DNA of 64,000 bases from Bacteroidota bacterium (GTDB taxonomy: Bacteria; Bacteroidota; Bacteroidia; B-17B0; Aurantibacillaceae), in the NCBI GenBank assembly GCA_016708845.1, contig JADJFB010000004.1, positions 124,001-188,000 on the forward strand, given 5' to 3'. Shown here in pieces: positions 9,004 through 19,460 of the stretch. A program made the position numbers and the translations under genes. The first letter of the stretch is position 1; every line of letters starts with the position of its first letter. The notes beneath the pieces are model-generated. The model searched no databases, was not told the origin of the DNA, and was given only the letters and a program-made list of their open reading frames with translations.

Positions 9004-9462
9004 ATGAAAACAGTATACCTTACTTTATTTGCTATTTGTTTTAGCCTATGCTTATCCAGTTGCGATAATAAATCACAAAATCAAAAGGTAATCAAAACAT
9101 CTGATTCTCTTTTAGTGGTAAGGGAAATTGACACACTTAAATTGATAAATAATAAATGTTTTAGTTGTCATAATCCTGATTTGAAAATTGATAACCGTTT
9201 AGCTCCTCCAATTTTTAAGGTAAGAGAGCATTATCTTTCAGATTCTATTACTAAGGTTGAATTTGTAAACGCCATTTGGAAATTTGTACAAAACCCTTCT
9301 GAAGAATTGTCAATTATGCCAGGAGCGGTCAGAAATTTCAGTTTAATGCCAAAACAAAATTTCAAGGAAGAAGAAGTAAAAATAATCGCTAGTTATTTGT
9401 TTGATAATGATGTATCTAGTGATAGCTGGTATAATAAATGGGATTCACTAAATAAAAAATAA
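9004..9462 (+). CDS. c-type cytochrome lipoprotein
   Basis: 152 residues from the ATG at 9004; the TTG nine bases upstream is less likely. A lipoprotein signal ends at LCLSSCDN. One haem-binding motif CFSCH lies near residue 54, and a distal axial Met is offered by the later FSLMP segment. It is thus a mono-haem cytochrome c anchored in the periplasm. A cytochrome inside a TetR/RND efflux operon is unusual; it may link the operon to respiratory or nitrosative stress. Confidence 0.8.
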   Translation: MKTVYLTLFAICFSLCLSSCDNKSQNQKVIKTSDSLLVVREIDTLKLINNKCFSCHNPDLKIDNRLAPPIFKVREHYLSDSITKVEFVNAIWKFVQNPSEELSIMPGAVRNFSLMPKQNFKEEEVKIIASYLFDNDVSSDSWYNKWDSLNKK

Positions 9463-9485
9463 ATTAACGTTTTAAAACAATTATC

Positions 9486-9773
9486 ATGAACATAAAATCA
9501 TTCCATACAGAAGAAAAGCCTGTCAGCGCAAAGAAATTATTTTCTACAACTGAAGGAAATGTTACTGCTTTACAAATCAAAGCGAACGGCACATTAAAAG
9601 AACATATAACAACTGTTCCTGCATTACTTATTTGTATTAATGGCAATGTAGTTTTTAAAAATGAAAAAGGGGTAACAGAAAATCTTTCAAGTGGTGACAT
9701 GGTTAACATTGAGCCAAACGTAAAACATTGGGTAGAAGGAATAGAAGACACTCAATTACTATTAATCAAATAA
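9486..9773 (+). CDS. Small cupin-domain protein
   Basis: 95 residues, a single cupin barrel with no signal peptide. Cupin motif features are seen: LKEHITTVPALLICINGN and SGDMVNIEPNVKHWVEG with the metal-type histidines (His at KEH and KHW). Substrate or ligand is not predictable. It lies between the cytochrome lipoprotein and the TolC-like gene, in the same direction with short gaps, and probably shares their transcript. Confidence 0.8.
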   Translation: MNIKSFHTEEKPVSAKKLFSTTEGNVTALQIKANGTLKEHITTVPALLICINGNVVFKNEKGVTENLSSGDMVNIEPNVKHWVEGIEDTQLLLIK

Positions 9774-9789
9774 AAAAATTTGTGTAATT

Positions 9790-11124
9790 ATGTTAGTAAA
9801 CACTCACTTATTAAAATTGAAATTATTAATGGTTCTCACCATTTTAATTTTTACAACCAATTCTGAGGCTCAAAATTGGTCACTAAAGCAATGTATTGAT
9901 ACAGCATTAGTGCATAATAAAACGTTGAAAATTGCACAAGGCGATATTGAGATTGCCAATGAGAGGAACAAGGAAGCAAAAGGTGGTTTAGTGCCAAAAT
10001 TGTATGGCAATGTTGACTATCGGTACTACACCGATCTTCCGTATCAGTTACTCCCTGCATCCGTTTTTGGTGGACCGGCAGGCGTTTACAAAGAGGCGCA
10101 ATTCGGCACACCACACAACTTAAATGCAAACTTAACTCTAGATGTGCCTTTATACAATCCTCAAACTATTGGAGCAATTACTGTTTCAAAAAGAGCAAAA
10201 GAATTAAATCAAATCCAGTTTCAACAAACGGAGGAGCAAGTGGTATTTGATGTTTCTAATTTGTATTACAATGCACAGTTAGTATCAAATCAGATTGTGT
10301 TTATCAAAAACGGATTAAGTAATAGCGAAAAACTACTTAGCAATATTCAATTGCTCTATTCACAACAAATGGCAAAGGGTACAGATGTAGATAAAATTAA
10401 ACTTCAGCAAAGTCAGCTAAACACACAATTAAGTAAGGCTAATGCACAGTACCAACAAATCATAAATCTATTAAAGCTTCAGTTAGGCATAACACCATCC
10501 CGACCAATTACAATTGAAGAAACGTTTAGCACATCATCAGAAGTGGTAAAGTATACAACCAAACCAACCTCTGATATATTATTGTTTAATACTAAAGAAC
10601 AACTCTTGAAATCTGAATTAAAAACTTTAAAACTATCACATTTACCTTCTTTTTCACTTTATGGTACTTATGGAACTACCGGATTTGGAAACTACAGTGG
10701 TACAAATGATTTCTTTAAAACATACCCCATTGGATTTGCCGGGGTAAAAATGTCTTGGATGATATTCTCCGGTACTACTTTAGAACATAAGGTTTTTCAA
10801 AAGAGAGAAGAGATAAAGCAAAATACAACTCGATTAGAATTATTAAATGATAAACAAAACGTTCAGATAGAAAATGCCCAAATGCAATTTGAAGTTGCAA
10901 GTTCTAATCTGTTAAATTCCAAATCGCAATTGACATTGGCAGAAACAATTTATTCTAAAACACTTATTCAGCAAAAGGAGGGTGTTGCCTCATTAACAGA
11001 TGTTTTACTTTCAGATAATACCCAAAAGGAAGCGCAACAAAATTATTTGTCGGCATTAGTGGATGTGATGAAGGCAGACTTAGAACTAAAAAAAGTATCA
11101 GGAAATATTTTAAACACGAAATAA
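9790..11124 (+). CDS. TolC-family outer-membrane efflux protein
   Basis: 444 residues, normal for TolC-type proteins. A signal peptide ends near residue 28 (SEAQN). The two-fold OEP repeat is visible as long coiled-coil stretches (about residues 130-230 and 340-430), rich in Gln, Asn and Leu. It forms the outer-membrane channel for the membrane-fusion protein and RND pump encoded next (gaps of 24 and 12 bp). It appears intact. Confidence 0.9.
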   Translation: MLVNTHLLKLKLLMVLTILIFTTNSEAQNWSLKQCIDTALVHNKTLKIAQGDIEIANERNKEAKGGLVPKLYGNVDYRYYTDLPYQLLPASVFGGPAGVYKEAQFGTPHNLNANLTLDVPLYNPQTIGAITVSKRAKELNQIQFQQTEEQVVFDVSNLYYNAQLVSNQIVFIKNGLSNSEKLLSNIQLLYSQQMAKGTDVDKIKLQQSQLNTQLSKANAQYQQIINLLKLQLGITPSRPITIEETFSTSSEVVKYTTKPTSDILLFNTKEQLLKSELKTLKLSHLPSFSLYGTYGTTGFGNYSGTNDFFKTYPIGFAGVKMSWMIFSGTTLEHKVFQKREEIKQNTTRLELLNDKQNVQIENAQMQFEVASSNLLNSKSQLTLAETIYSKTLIQQKEGVASLTDVLLSDNTQKEAQQNYLSALVDVMKADLELKKVSGNILNTK

Positions 11125-11148
11125 ATTAATAATTAAAAATAACAGATA

Positions 11149-12198
11149 ATGAAAAAGGTTTTATACATCATCATACCATTGGCATTAATTGCAATTGTAG
11201 TCATAAAATTAAAAAGCAATAAAGAAATCGTAAAAGATAAAGTTTATCAATATGATAAGGAGCAAGCAATTAATGTTCAGGTGGATACAATCAAATCGGA
11301 ATTAATAGGAGCGGAATTCGCTTATTCAGGAACATTTGAACCTAATAAAGAGACTAAGCTAAGTGCGGAGATACAGGGGAAGGTAAACGATGTTTTAGTG
11401 GACATTGGAACTGTTGTAATAAAAGGACAATCGTTAATTCAGTTAGATAATTCACTATTAAAACTTCAATTACAGTCAGCAGAAGTTCAAGTTGAAGGCT
11501 TAGAAGCTGATGTGAAACGATTTACAGTTTTAGCAAATGCAGACGCCGTGCAAGGAGTACAATTAGAAAAAGCAGAATTAGGTTTAAAATCGGCAAAAGT
11601 ACAAAGAGCAACCTTACTTGAACAAATTAATAAAACAACAATCAAAGCACCTTTTAATGGAGTAGTTACTGCTAAACTTACTGAAGAGGGAGCATTTGCT
11701 GCACCGGGTGTGCCATTGCTTCAAATTACAGATATTTCAGTTTTAAAATTTACCGTTAATGTTTCTGAAAATGATTTGAGTTCATTTCAATTAAATCAAA
11801 CCTTCTCGATTAATGCAGATGCTTATTCGGATGTGCTATTATCGGGTAAAGCAACAATGATAGGTAGTAAAGCCAATATGGGCAGTAGTTTTCCTGTTCA
11901 GTTTATTGTAAGTAACACATCCGATTTTAAAATCAAATCAGGAATGTTTGGTAAAATAAATTTGAAAAGTGACAATCAAAAAACCGGAATTATTATACCG
12001 TCTTCTGCCATTATAGGCTCTTCAAGTCAACCACAAGTATATAAAGTAAAGAATGGAAAGGCTGTTTTGCATTACATAACTATTGCGCAAAAAATAAAAA
12101 ATAAAACTGTTGTATCAAAGGGATTAGAAGAAGGTGATGTGATTGTAACAAATGGATTTATTAATCTATTTGACAATGCGAATGTAACTGTTAAATAA
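11149..12198 (+). CDS. RND efflux membrane-fusion (periplasmic adaptor) protein
   Basis: 349 residues. One N-terminal membrane segment (about 5-20) is followed by the lipoyl/barrel-sandwich halves (SAEIQGKVNDVLVDIGTVV and TIKAPFNGVVTAKLTEEGAF) around a short hairpin, then a beta-barrel and a membrane-proximal domain. This is the HlyD/AcrA adaptor layout. It links the TolC-like protein and the RND transporter on either side. The exported compound is unknown. Confidence 0.9.
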   Translation: MKKVLYIIIPLALIAIVVIKLKSNKEIVKDKVYQYDKEQAINVQVDTIKSELIGAEFAYSGTFEPNKETKLSAEIQGKVNDVLVDIGTVVIKGQSLIQLDNSLLKLQLQSAEVQVEGLEADVKRFTVLANADAVQGVQLEKAELGLKSAKVQRATLLEQINKTTIKAPFNGVVTAKLTEEGAFAAPGVPLLQITDISVLKFTVNVSENDLSSFQLNQTFSINADAYSDVLLSGKATMIGSKANMGSSFPVQFIVSNTSDFKIKSGMFGKINLKSDNQKTGIIIPSSAIIGSSSQPQVYKVKNGKAVLHYITIAQKIKNKTVVSKGLEEGDVIVTNGFINLFDNANVTVK

Positions 12199-12210
12199 AA
12201 TATTAGAATT

Positions 12211-15200
12211 ATGAATATTACAGAAATATCAATCAAACGTCCTTCGCTGATAATTGTTCTTTTCAGCGTACTTACCTTATTGGGAGTTATCGGATATAAA
12301 AACTTGAGTTATGAATTGATGCCTGATTTTAATCAACCTGTTGTGGTTATTAAAACTGTGTATCCCGGAGCAGAGCCCAACGAAGTAGAAACTTCGGTAT
12401 CACGAAAAATAGAGGATGCTTTATCTAACCTAGAAGGAGTGGATTATTTGGTAACTAAATCATTGCCAAACGCATCTATCATTATTGCTAATTTAAAATA
12501 CGGAACTGATTTGGATAAAACCATGCAAGATGCTCAACGCTACATTGACAATATTCGCAAAGATTTACCGCAGGATATTTTAAGTCCTGTAATGAGTAAG
12601 GTTTCTCCGAATGATTTACCTATCATGTCAATTAGTGCAACAAGTAACTTGCCTGCAACAGAGTTTTATCAAAAAATGAAAGACGAGTATCTTCCACAAA
12701 TTCAACAAATAAAAGGGGTTGCAGAGCTTACGATTTTAGGTGGAGAAGAAAGAGAGATACAGGTTAAAGCAAACCGAGATAAATTAAAACTATATAAGAT
12801 TTCATTGTATCAGGTTGTTGAGGCAATTAATCGTTCAGGTTTAGACTTACCTGCCGGGAAAGTACAAACGGATCAGGAGAATAACTCAGTTCGTTTAACA
12901 GGAAAATTTGCTACAATTGATGACATAAAAAATGTTCAAGTTGCTATGCCAATGCTCGGCAGCCCAGTCTATGTAAAAGATGTTGCTCAGGTAGTTGATG
13001 GAATAAAAGAAACAACATCGATCAGTAGATACAATGGAAAAGATGGTATTGGAATTCTATTAAAAAAACAAGGCGATGCAAATGCCGTTGATGTTTCAAA
13101 AATGGTTCGTGCAAAATTTAAAAGTATCGAAACACAAAACAGTAATTCATCTGTAAAATTCATCATTGCAGATGATAGCACCGACAATACAATTGCAGCT
13201 GTTAATTCTGTTGTATTTGATTTGGGATTAGCAGTTGTTTTAGTTTCTTTAGTAATGCTTTTATTTTTAAGAAGTTTCAGAAACTCTTTAATTGTTATCA
13301 TCGCTATTCCTACTTCGTTGGTTACAGCATTTGCAGTTATGTGGCTTTTAGGATACACTTTAAATTTAATGACCTTGCTTGCCATGTCTTTAATTATTGG
13401 AATCTTGGTTGATGATGCTACAGTGGTATTGGAAAACATTCAAAGGCATTTAGATATGGGAAAAGAAAAACGTACTGCCTCAATGGATGGACGTATGGAA
13501 ATTGGATTTTCCGCATTGTCGATCACATTAGTTGACGTGGTTGTGTTTTTACCGATATTGTTTTTACAAGTATTTGTTGCGGATATGCTCAAACAATTTT
13601 CAGTAGTTGTTGTAACGTCAACCCTAACTAGTTTGTTAGTTGGCTTTACCCTTACACCTTGGTTGGCATCAAGAATAGGTAAGAAAGAAGATTTACAACC
13701 TACCAACTTCTTCAATCGTTTTTTGCTTGGATTTGAGCATCAATTAGAAAAATTCACCAATTGGTATGGCAAACAATTAGAATGGATACTTAGTCATAAG
13801 TTAATTTTTACAGGAATAGTTTTTTTACTTTTTGCGGTTACTTTGGGAATAATGAAACAAGGCATCATTGGTAAAGAACTTATTTCTACTGGTGATCAGG
13901 GTAAATTTCGTATGGCTTTAGAGTTTGACAAATCAACTTCCATTCAACAAAACAATTTAATCGCTCAGAAAATAGAAACCTATATTATCAAGCAAGCAGA
14001 TGTGTCTACTGTATTTAGTAACATAGGTGGTCCGAGTACTGGCATTGGAAGTTTAGGTGTGGGATCAGCAAATAAAACTGAATTTACTATTCAGTTAAAA
14101 TCTGCAAAAGAACGACATAAGCAACCTACTGAAGAGTTTATGAAAAAACTTAGGGAGGAATTAAAAATGAAATTCCCTGGAATAAATTATTCAATGGCTG
14201 CATTAGGATTGATACCTCGTTCAGCCCCAATAGAAATTACCTTAAGCGGAAGCAATTTAGATTTGGTAATGAAAACTGGTAATGATTTAAAATCTGTGAT
14301 TGAAAAAATACCGGGGTCAGATAATGTTCGTTTATCAGTAGAACAAGGAAGTCCCGAGTATAAAATAATTCCTGACAAAGATAAAATGCAACGATTAGGC
14401 TTAACGACTGCTTATGTTGGCATGAATTTAAGAACAGCTTTTACCGGAAATGATGATGCAACATTAACAGAAAACGGAACAGAATATCCTGTAAGAATTT
14501 GGTTTGACGGTTACAGTAGACAAAGCTATGAAGATGTACAACGCCTCTCAATTGTTAATCCAATGGGGTTACCAGTAGAAGTATCGCAGTTTGCAACGGT
14601 AGAACGAGATAATTCCCCATCCTTATTAGAAAGAAAAGATCGTCAGCCAGCTGTAACACTTACATCTGACGCACTTGGCAGACCTTCGGGAACAGTTGCC
14701 GATGATGTAGTAGCTTATCTTAAAAACAATCCATTACCCGATGAAATTCAAATGACTTGGGGAAGTGATATCAAAAGACAAAATGATAGTTTTGGCGCAT
14801 TAGGTTCTGTTCTATTAATTTCGTTTCTATTGATTTATTTAATCATGGTGGCTTTATATGATAGTTTCGTTTACCCATTTGTGGTATTGTTTTCAATTCC
14901 TGTGGCTGCTATTGGTGCGTTTTTGGCATTGAATTTATCATTAAATAATCTTAGCTTATTTGCTTTGCTTGGTTTGATTATGCTCATGGGATTAGTAGTA
15001 AAAAACGCCATTTTAATTGTAGACTTTACAAATCAATTGAAAGCGGAGGGAAAACATTTCAAAGAAGCATTAATAATTGCAGGAAAAGGTCGTATGCGTC
15101 CAATCTTAATGACAACCATAGCAATGATTATAGGAATGTTGCCAATTGCCCTTGGCAAAGGAACAGCAAGTGAATGGAAGAACGGATTGGCTTGGGTAAT

Positions 15201-15309
15201 TATTGGTGGACTTTTTTCATCATTGATATTAACTGTTTATTTAGTGCCAATGGTTTATTATTTAGTAGACAGATTAAAAGAAAAAATTGCAAATAGAAAA
15301 ACGAATTAA
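12211..15309 (+). CDS. RND efflux transporter, AcrB/HAE1 type
   Basis: 1032 residues, full length for an RND pump. Twelve membrane helices in the usual 1+5+1+5 pattern and two large periplasmic loops. The proton-relay residues are present: the Asp pair in helix 4 (GILVDDATVVLE) and the Lys of helix 10 (GLVVKNAIL). The absence of heavy-metal signatures points to the hydrophobic/amphiphilic efflux branch rather than CusA. It is driven by the proton gradient in the inner membrane and forms a tripartite pump with the two genes before it. Confidence 0.93.
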   Translation: MNITEISIKRPSLIIVLFSVLTLLGVIGYKNLSYELMPDFNQPVVVIKTVYPGAEPNEVETSVSRKIEDALSNLEGVDYLVTKSLPNASIIIANLKYGTDLDKTMQDAQRYIDNIRKDLPQDILSPVMSKVSPNDLPIMSISATSNLPATEFYQKMKDEYLPQIQQIKGVAELTILGGEEREIQVKANRDKLKLYKISLYQVVEAINRSGLDLPAGKVQTDQENNSVRLTGKFATIDDIKNVQVAMPMLGSPVYVKDVAQVVDGIKETTSISRYNGKDGIGILLKKQGDANAVDVSKMVRAKFKSIETQNSNSSVKFIIADDSTDNTIAAVNSVVFDLGLAVVLVSLVMLLFLRSFRNSLIVIIAIPTSLVTAFAVMWLLGYTLNLMTLLAMSLIIGILVDDATVVLENIQRHLDMGKEKRTASMDGRMEIGFSALSITLVDVVVFLPILFLQVFVADMLKQFSVVVVTSTLTSLLVGFTLTPWLASRIGKKEDLQPTNFFNRFLLGFEHQLEKFTNWYGKQLEWILSHKLIFTGIVFLLFAVTLGIMKQGIIGKELISTGDQGKFRMALEFDKSTSIQQNNLIAQKIETYIIKQADVSTVFSNIGGPSTGIGSLGVGSANKTEFTIQLKSAKERHKQPTEEFMKKLREELKMKFPGINYSMAALGLIPRSAPIEITLSGSNLDLVMKTGNDLKSVIEKIPGSDNVRLSVEQGSPEYKIIPDKDKMQRLGLTTAYVGMNLRTAFTGNDDATLTENGTEYPVRIWFDGYSRQSYEDVQRLSIVNPMGLPVEVSQFATVERDNSPSLLERKDRQPAVTLTSDALGRPSGTVADDVVAYLKNNPLPDEIQMTWGSDIKRQNDSFGALGSVLLISFLLIYLIMVALYDSFVYPFVVLFSIPVAAIGAFLALNLSLNNLSLFALLGLIMLMGLVVKNAILIVDFTNQLKAEGKHFKEALIIAGKGRMRPILMTTIAMIIGMLPIALGKGTASEWKNGLAWVIIGGLFSSLILTVYLVPMVYYLVDRLKEKIANRKTN

Positions 15310-15310
15310 A

Positions 15311-15760
15311 ATGAAACAACTACTTTTTTTTCCACTAGTCAGCATATCATTATTGACCTTTTCTTCATTTAATAACCAAAAGGGAGAAACCTATTCTTTA
15401 ACTGTGGAAGTAAAAGAGTTGCAAAATTGCAAAGGTGTTGTTCAATTTGCCTTATACAATAAGGATGGAACAATCCCTGATGAACAATACAAAAAGTATT
15501 GTAAGATATTGAAAGAAAAAATACAAAACGGTTCGTCAAAAGTAACTTTTACTAATATTCCTCAAGGGAAATATGCAGTAAATATTCTTCATGATGAAAA
15601 TGAGAATGGTGAAATAGACAAAGGGTTTATTTTGCCAATAGAAGGAATTGGTTTTTCAAATTTTCAATCTATTGGATTTAGTAACCGTCCAAATTTTTCA
15701 AAGGCAAGTTTTGAGTTAAATAGCGATAAGCTAATTACAGTAAATGTTATTTATCTTTAA
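15311..15760 (+). CDS. DUF2141 secreted protein
   Basis: 149 residues from the ATG at 15311, two bases after the RND stop. It has a signal peptide (about residues 1-20) and a beta-rich domain with the typical DUF2141 features (CKGVVQFALYN, IPQGKYAVNILHDEN, DEN-GEID, GIGFSN). It is periplasmic or surface exposed. DUF2141 proteins have no known function. It seems to be the last gene of the efflux operon. Confidence 0.82.
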   Translation: MKQLLFFPLVSISLLTFSSFNNQKGETYSLTVEVKELQNCKGVVQFALYNKDGTIPDEQYKKYCKILKEKIQNGSSKVTFTNIPQGKYAVNILHDENENGEIDKGFILPIEGIGFSNFQSIGFSNRPNFSKASFELNSDKLITVNVIYL

Positions 15761-15953
15761 GACAGCGTTTAATTTAATTGAGTTTTTAGATATTCAGAAG
15801 TTCTTATAATTCCAAATATGATTTATTCATTATTTTTAATTTTGTTAAAAAAATTTTAAAAAGCATTAATCCTTGATTTTACAAAATTCGAATTCATTTT
15901 AAAAATTAGCAGGATATACATAAATTTGACGTTTAATAGATTAAATTTACCTT

Positions 15954-16627
15954 ATGTTTTCAAATAAATTGTTTAAAAAATATTGTTCTGCGGAGTGGTT
16001 ACCTATATTTGATTTGAATAAATCAACTATTCATGTTAAGCCTAAACAGAGAATTTTTAATGAAGGAGATCCTGTAAAAGGAGTTTATTTTATTGAAGGA
16101 GGAAAGGTGAAAGTATTAGCAGGATTTAATGGAAAAGATGAGAAAATTATACGTATTGCTAGTAATGATATGATACTAGGTCATAGAGGCATTCATTATA
16201 AGCATTACCACATTTCGTCAGAGGCCTTAACTGACACAACTTTAACCTTTTTACCTATTAATATATTTCTAAAAATCGTAAAAGCTAATCCTAATATGGC
16301 AGTTTATCTTCTTAATTTTTTTATTGAAGAATTGCGCGAGGCAGAAGAATAAATTTTGATCCCAAAAAAGAATTGCATTAGTTCTTCTTAAAATTAATTG
16401 ATTGTTTTGGATTTCAATAAAAAAGAGTGACTTATTATCCTTTACTTTATCTCGAGCAGATATTGCTAATATGGTTGGCACTACATACGAAACTGTCATA
16501 AGAACATTAGCAATTTGAAAAACTAAAATACATTGAGCTAGTTGGTAAAGAAATAGCGATTAAAGATATTTCCAAATTAAAAGAATTAGCCACGGATAAA
16601 AAGTCCGAAAAAAAGAAAAGCAAGTAA
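15954..16627 (+). pseudogene. Crp/FNR-family regulator, frame broken at three places
   Basis: The first frame (15954-16352) encodes a cyclic-nucleotide-binding-type sensor domain (FNEGDPVKGVYFIEGGKVKV). Similarity then resumes in other frames: a middle part near 16353-16430, the winged helix (SRADIANMVGTTYETVIRTL) at about 16440-16515, and the tail at 16516-16627 (FEKLKYIELVGKE, ending KKKSK). The whole protein would be about 225 residues. No four-Cys iron-sulphur cluster as in FNR is seen. The recognition helix (YETVIR) keeps the Glu and Arg that contact TGA half-sites, so this is the best candidate to bind the TGATNNNNATCA palindromes. The breaks sit in or next to homopolymers and may be assembly errors. 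Confidence 0.75.
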
Positions 16628-16749
16628 ATAAGTTAGTTTTTACAAATAAAGCATTTTGTCATTTCAACTATCTTCAAGGTCTCATAAATTTCTCCTTCAA
16701 CGAGTTGAACAAGCCTTACAAAAAATAAAACCCCACTTGTCCTTAAATA

Positions 16750-16761
16750 TGATAAATATCA
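16750..16761. promoter_or_regulatory. Crp/FNR-type palindrome (TGATAAATATCA)
   Basis: TGATNNNNATCA palindrome 141 bp upstream of the cytochrome gene that opens the nos operon. It is the outer of two sites. Confidence 0.5.
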
Positions 16762-16818
16762 TATGTTTCCGCTGAAATAGATGATAATACTCATTCTGTG
16801 AGTCTTTTTATTGTTTTA

Positions 16819-16830
16819 TGATTGTAGTCA
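16819..16830. promoter_or_regulatory. Crp/FNR-type palindrome (TGATTGTAGTCA) of the nos operon
   Basis: One-base variant of TGATNNNNATCA. Exactly 29.5 bp downstream of its centre a degenerate -7 box (GAATTTTA, 16854-16861) is found. The same centre-to-box distance is seen at four other promoters in the window, which fits a class II activator. Confidence 0.6.
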
Positions 16831-16890
16831 TAAAAAATCGTTATTTTTACCTAGAATTTTACACCCAAATTAACATTAATTAATACTATT

Positions 16891-17376
16891 ATGAAAACAC
16901 TTACAGTACTTGCTTCACTAATGATAGCAACTTTCTTTTCTTCATGTGGCGGAGAAGATAAACCAAAAACAGAAACTGCAGCTCAAGAAGAGCCACAAAG
17001 TATGGTAAAAGATCCAGAAGCATATGATCCAAAAAGAGGAGAAGGCAAATATACAGCTGAATCACTAGCCTTAGGCAGTGCATTAGATGAGGCGAAAGCA
17101 AAAATAGGCGAAGATGCTTCAAATGTAAAATGTACATCTTGCCATAAAATGAGTGATGAAAAATTGGTTGGACCAGGATGGCAAGGTGTTACTATTCGTA
17201 GAACAGGAGAATGGATTATGAATTTTATCACAAATCCAGATCCTATGTTAGATAAAGATCCAGAAGCTCAAGCGATGCTAGAATTATGTTTAGTAAGAAT
17301 GCCTAATCAAAGTTTAACAGACGATGATGCTAGAGCGATTCTAGAGTATATGAGAAAGAATGATGGTTTGAAATAA
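16891..17376 (+). CDS. Cytochrome c, probable electron donor to NosZ
   Basis: 161 residues. The signal peptide carries a lipobox (FFSSCGG), so it is a periplasmic lipoprotein. The haem motif CTSCH lies near residue 82 and the distal ligand is probably Met in RMPNQ. The gene lies 18 bp before nosZ in the same direction, the usual place of a small cytochrome in clade II nos operons. It probably passes electrons from the quinol pool chain to N2O reductase. Intact. Confidence 0.85.
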   Translation: MKTLTVLASLMIATFFSSCGGEDKPKTETAAQEEPQSMVKDPEAYDPKRGEGKYTAESLALGSALDEAKAKIGEDASNVKCTSCHKMSDEKLVGPGWQGVTIRRTGEWIMNFITNPDPMLDKDPEAQAMLELCLVRMPNQSLTDDDARAILEYMRKNDGLK

Positions 17377-17394
17377 GCAAATTAAAATATATAT

Positions 17395-19382
17395 ATGAAA
17401 AATTTATTTAAAATAGCAGCATTAACTGGTTTAGTTGCTGTTACTGGTTTCCAATCATGTAAACCAAAAGATACTGCAAATGCAGTGAGTGGTGATGCGG
17501 GTATAAAGTCCTATGTAGCTCCAGGGAAATATGATGAAATTTACAACTTTGTGAGTGGTGGTTTTAGTGGACAAATGAGTGTTTACGGATTACCATCAGG
17601 GCGTTTATTAAGAGTAATTCCAGTATTTTCAGTAGATCCTGAAAAAGGATGGGGATATAGCGAAGAAACTAAACCAATGTTAAATACCTCTCACGGCATG
17701 GTTCCTTGGGATGATTTACATCACGTTCAACTTTCTAAAACAAACGGTGAATATGATGGAAAATGGGTTTTTGGTAATGCTAATAACACTCCTCGTGTTG
17801 CTCGTATTGATTTAACTACATTCCGTACACAAGAAATTATTGAATTACCAAATAGTGGTGGTAATCACTCCTCTCCTTTTATTACTGAGAATACTGAGTA
17901 TGTTGTTGCTGGAACCCGTTTTAGTGTGCCACCAGATGATGTAAATGGCGATGTGGCTATTGATACATACAAAGAAAACTTTAAAGGAACTTTAAGTTTT
18001 ATTAGTGTGGCTAAAGAAGATGGTAAAATGGACATCGCTTTTCAAATTCAATGTCCAGGAGTTAATTTCGATTTAAGTCGCGCTGGCAAAGGTGTTTCTC
18101 ATGGTTGGTTTTTCTTCTCTTGTTATAATACAGAACAAGCAAACACGTTGTTAGAAGTTAATGCTTCACAAAAAGATAAAGACTTTATCATGGCGGTTAA
18201 TTGGAAAAAAGCTGAAGAGTATTTAAAAGCAGGTAAAGGAAGAAAACAAGCTGTAAGATATGCGCATAATACATATAGTGAAAAAACTCACAGTGCAACT
18301 TCGGAAATAAAAACTGAAGTTATTGTATTAGATTCTAAAGAATTAAAAGATATTTGTTATTTCATTCCTTGCCCTAAGTCACCTCATGGTTGCGACGTTT
18401 CTCCAACAGGTGAATATATTGTAGGTAGTGGAAAATTAGCTGCGCTTATTCCAGTATTTAGTTATGATAAAATGTTGAAAGCAATTGCTGCAAAAAGTTT
18501 TGATGGCGAATTCGAAGGAATTCCAGTTATTAAATATGAATCAGCTCTATACGGTGAAGTAAAAAAACCAGGATTAGGGCCTTTGCATACTGAATTTGAT
18601 GATAATGGAAATGCATATACATCAATGTTTGTATCTTCTGAAGTAGTTAAATGGAACATTAAAGATTTAAAAGTGCTAGACAGACAGCCTACTTATTACT
18701 CAATTGGTCACTTATGCGTAGTTGGTGGCGATACAAAAAACCAGCAGGAAAATACTTAATAGCTTACAATAAAATCACTAAAGATCGTTACTTACCAACT
18801 GGCCCTGAGTTAGCTCAAAGCGCACAGTTGTTTGATATTAGCGGAGATAAAATGAAATTAATTTTAGATTTTCCTACTATTGGCGAGCCTCACTATGCAC
18901 AAGCCGTTTCAGCAAGTGTTATTAAAGATAAGTCTGTTAAAATGTTTAAAATCGAAGAAAATCAACATCCTTATGTTGCTAAAGGCGAGAAAGAAACAAA
19001 AGTGGTTAGAGAAGGCAATAAGGTTCATGTTTACATGACAGCTATTCGTTCTCATTTAACTCCTGATAATATTGAAGGAATTAAAATGGGTGATGAAGTG
19101 TATTTTCATGTAACTAATTTAGAGCAAGATTGGGATGTTCCCCATGGATTTGCAATTAAAGGAGCTGATAACGCAGAATTACTAATTATGCCAGGTGAAA
19201 CTCAAACATTGAAATGGGTACCTACAAAAGTTGGTATTTCTCCAATGTATTGCACAGATTTTTGTAGTGCTTTACATCAAGAAATGACAGGATACGTTAG
19301 AGTGTCTCCAGCAGGAAGTAATGTCCCACTTAAATTTGGAACAGGTGTAACTAAACCAGAAGTAGCTGCTGCTTCTAAATAA
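17395..19382 (+). CDS. nosZ: Clade II nitrous-oxide reductase (one frameshift)
   Basis: NosZ reduces N2O to N2 in the periplasm. The N-terminus is a Sec-type signal with a lipobox-like GFQSC and lacks the twin-Arg motif of clade I, so this is the atypical (clade II) enzyme. The beta-propeller CuZ domain comes first (DDLHHVQLS and further His motifs). The C-terminal cupredoxin carries the CuA ligands (CTDFCSALHQEM). The frame breaks once at the A6 run 18735-18740: with one more A it reads KKPAGKYLIAYNK straight into the second half (18714-19382). The full protein is about 662 residues, normal size. A sequencing error is the simplest explanation. Confidence 0.93.
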
Positions 19383-19403
19383 TAAATAATTTTTTGTTAT
19401 AGT

Positions 19404-19439
19404 AAAGGGAGCAGACAAGTCATTTTCTGCTCCCTTTTT
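19404..19439 (+). terminator. Rho-independent terminator after nosZ
   Basis: A 12-bp stem (AAAGGGAGCAGA at 19404-19415 with its complement at 19427-19438) is followed by Ts. It would end or reduce transcription between nosZ and the maturation genes, allowing more NosZ than accessory protein. Confidence 0.88.
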
Positions 19440-19460
19440 ATTTAAGTATTATTAGATTTT

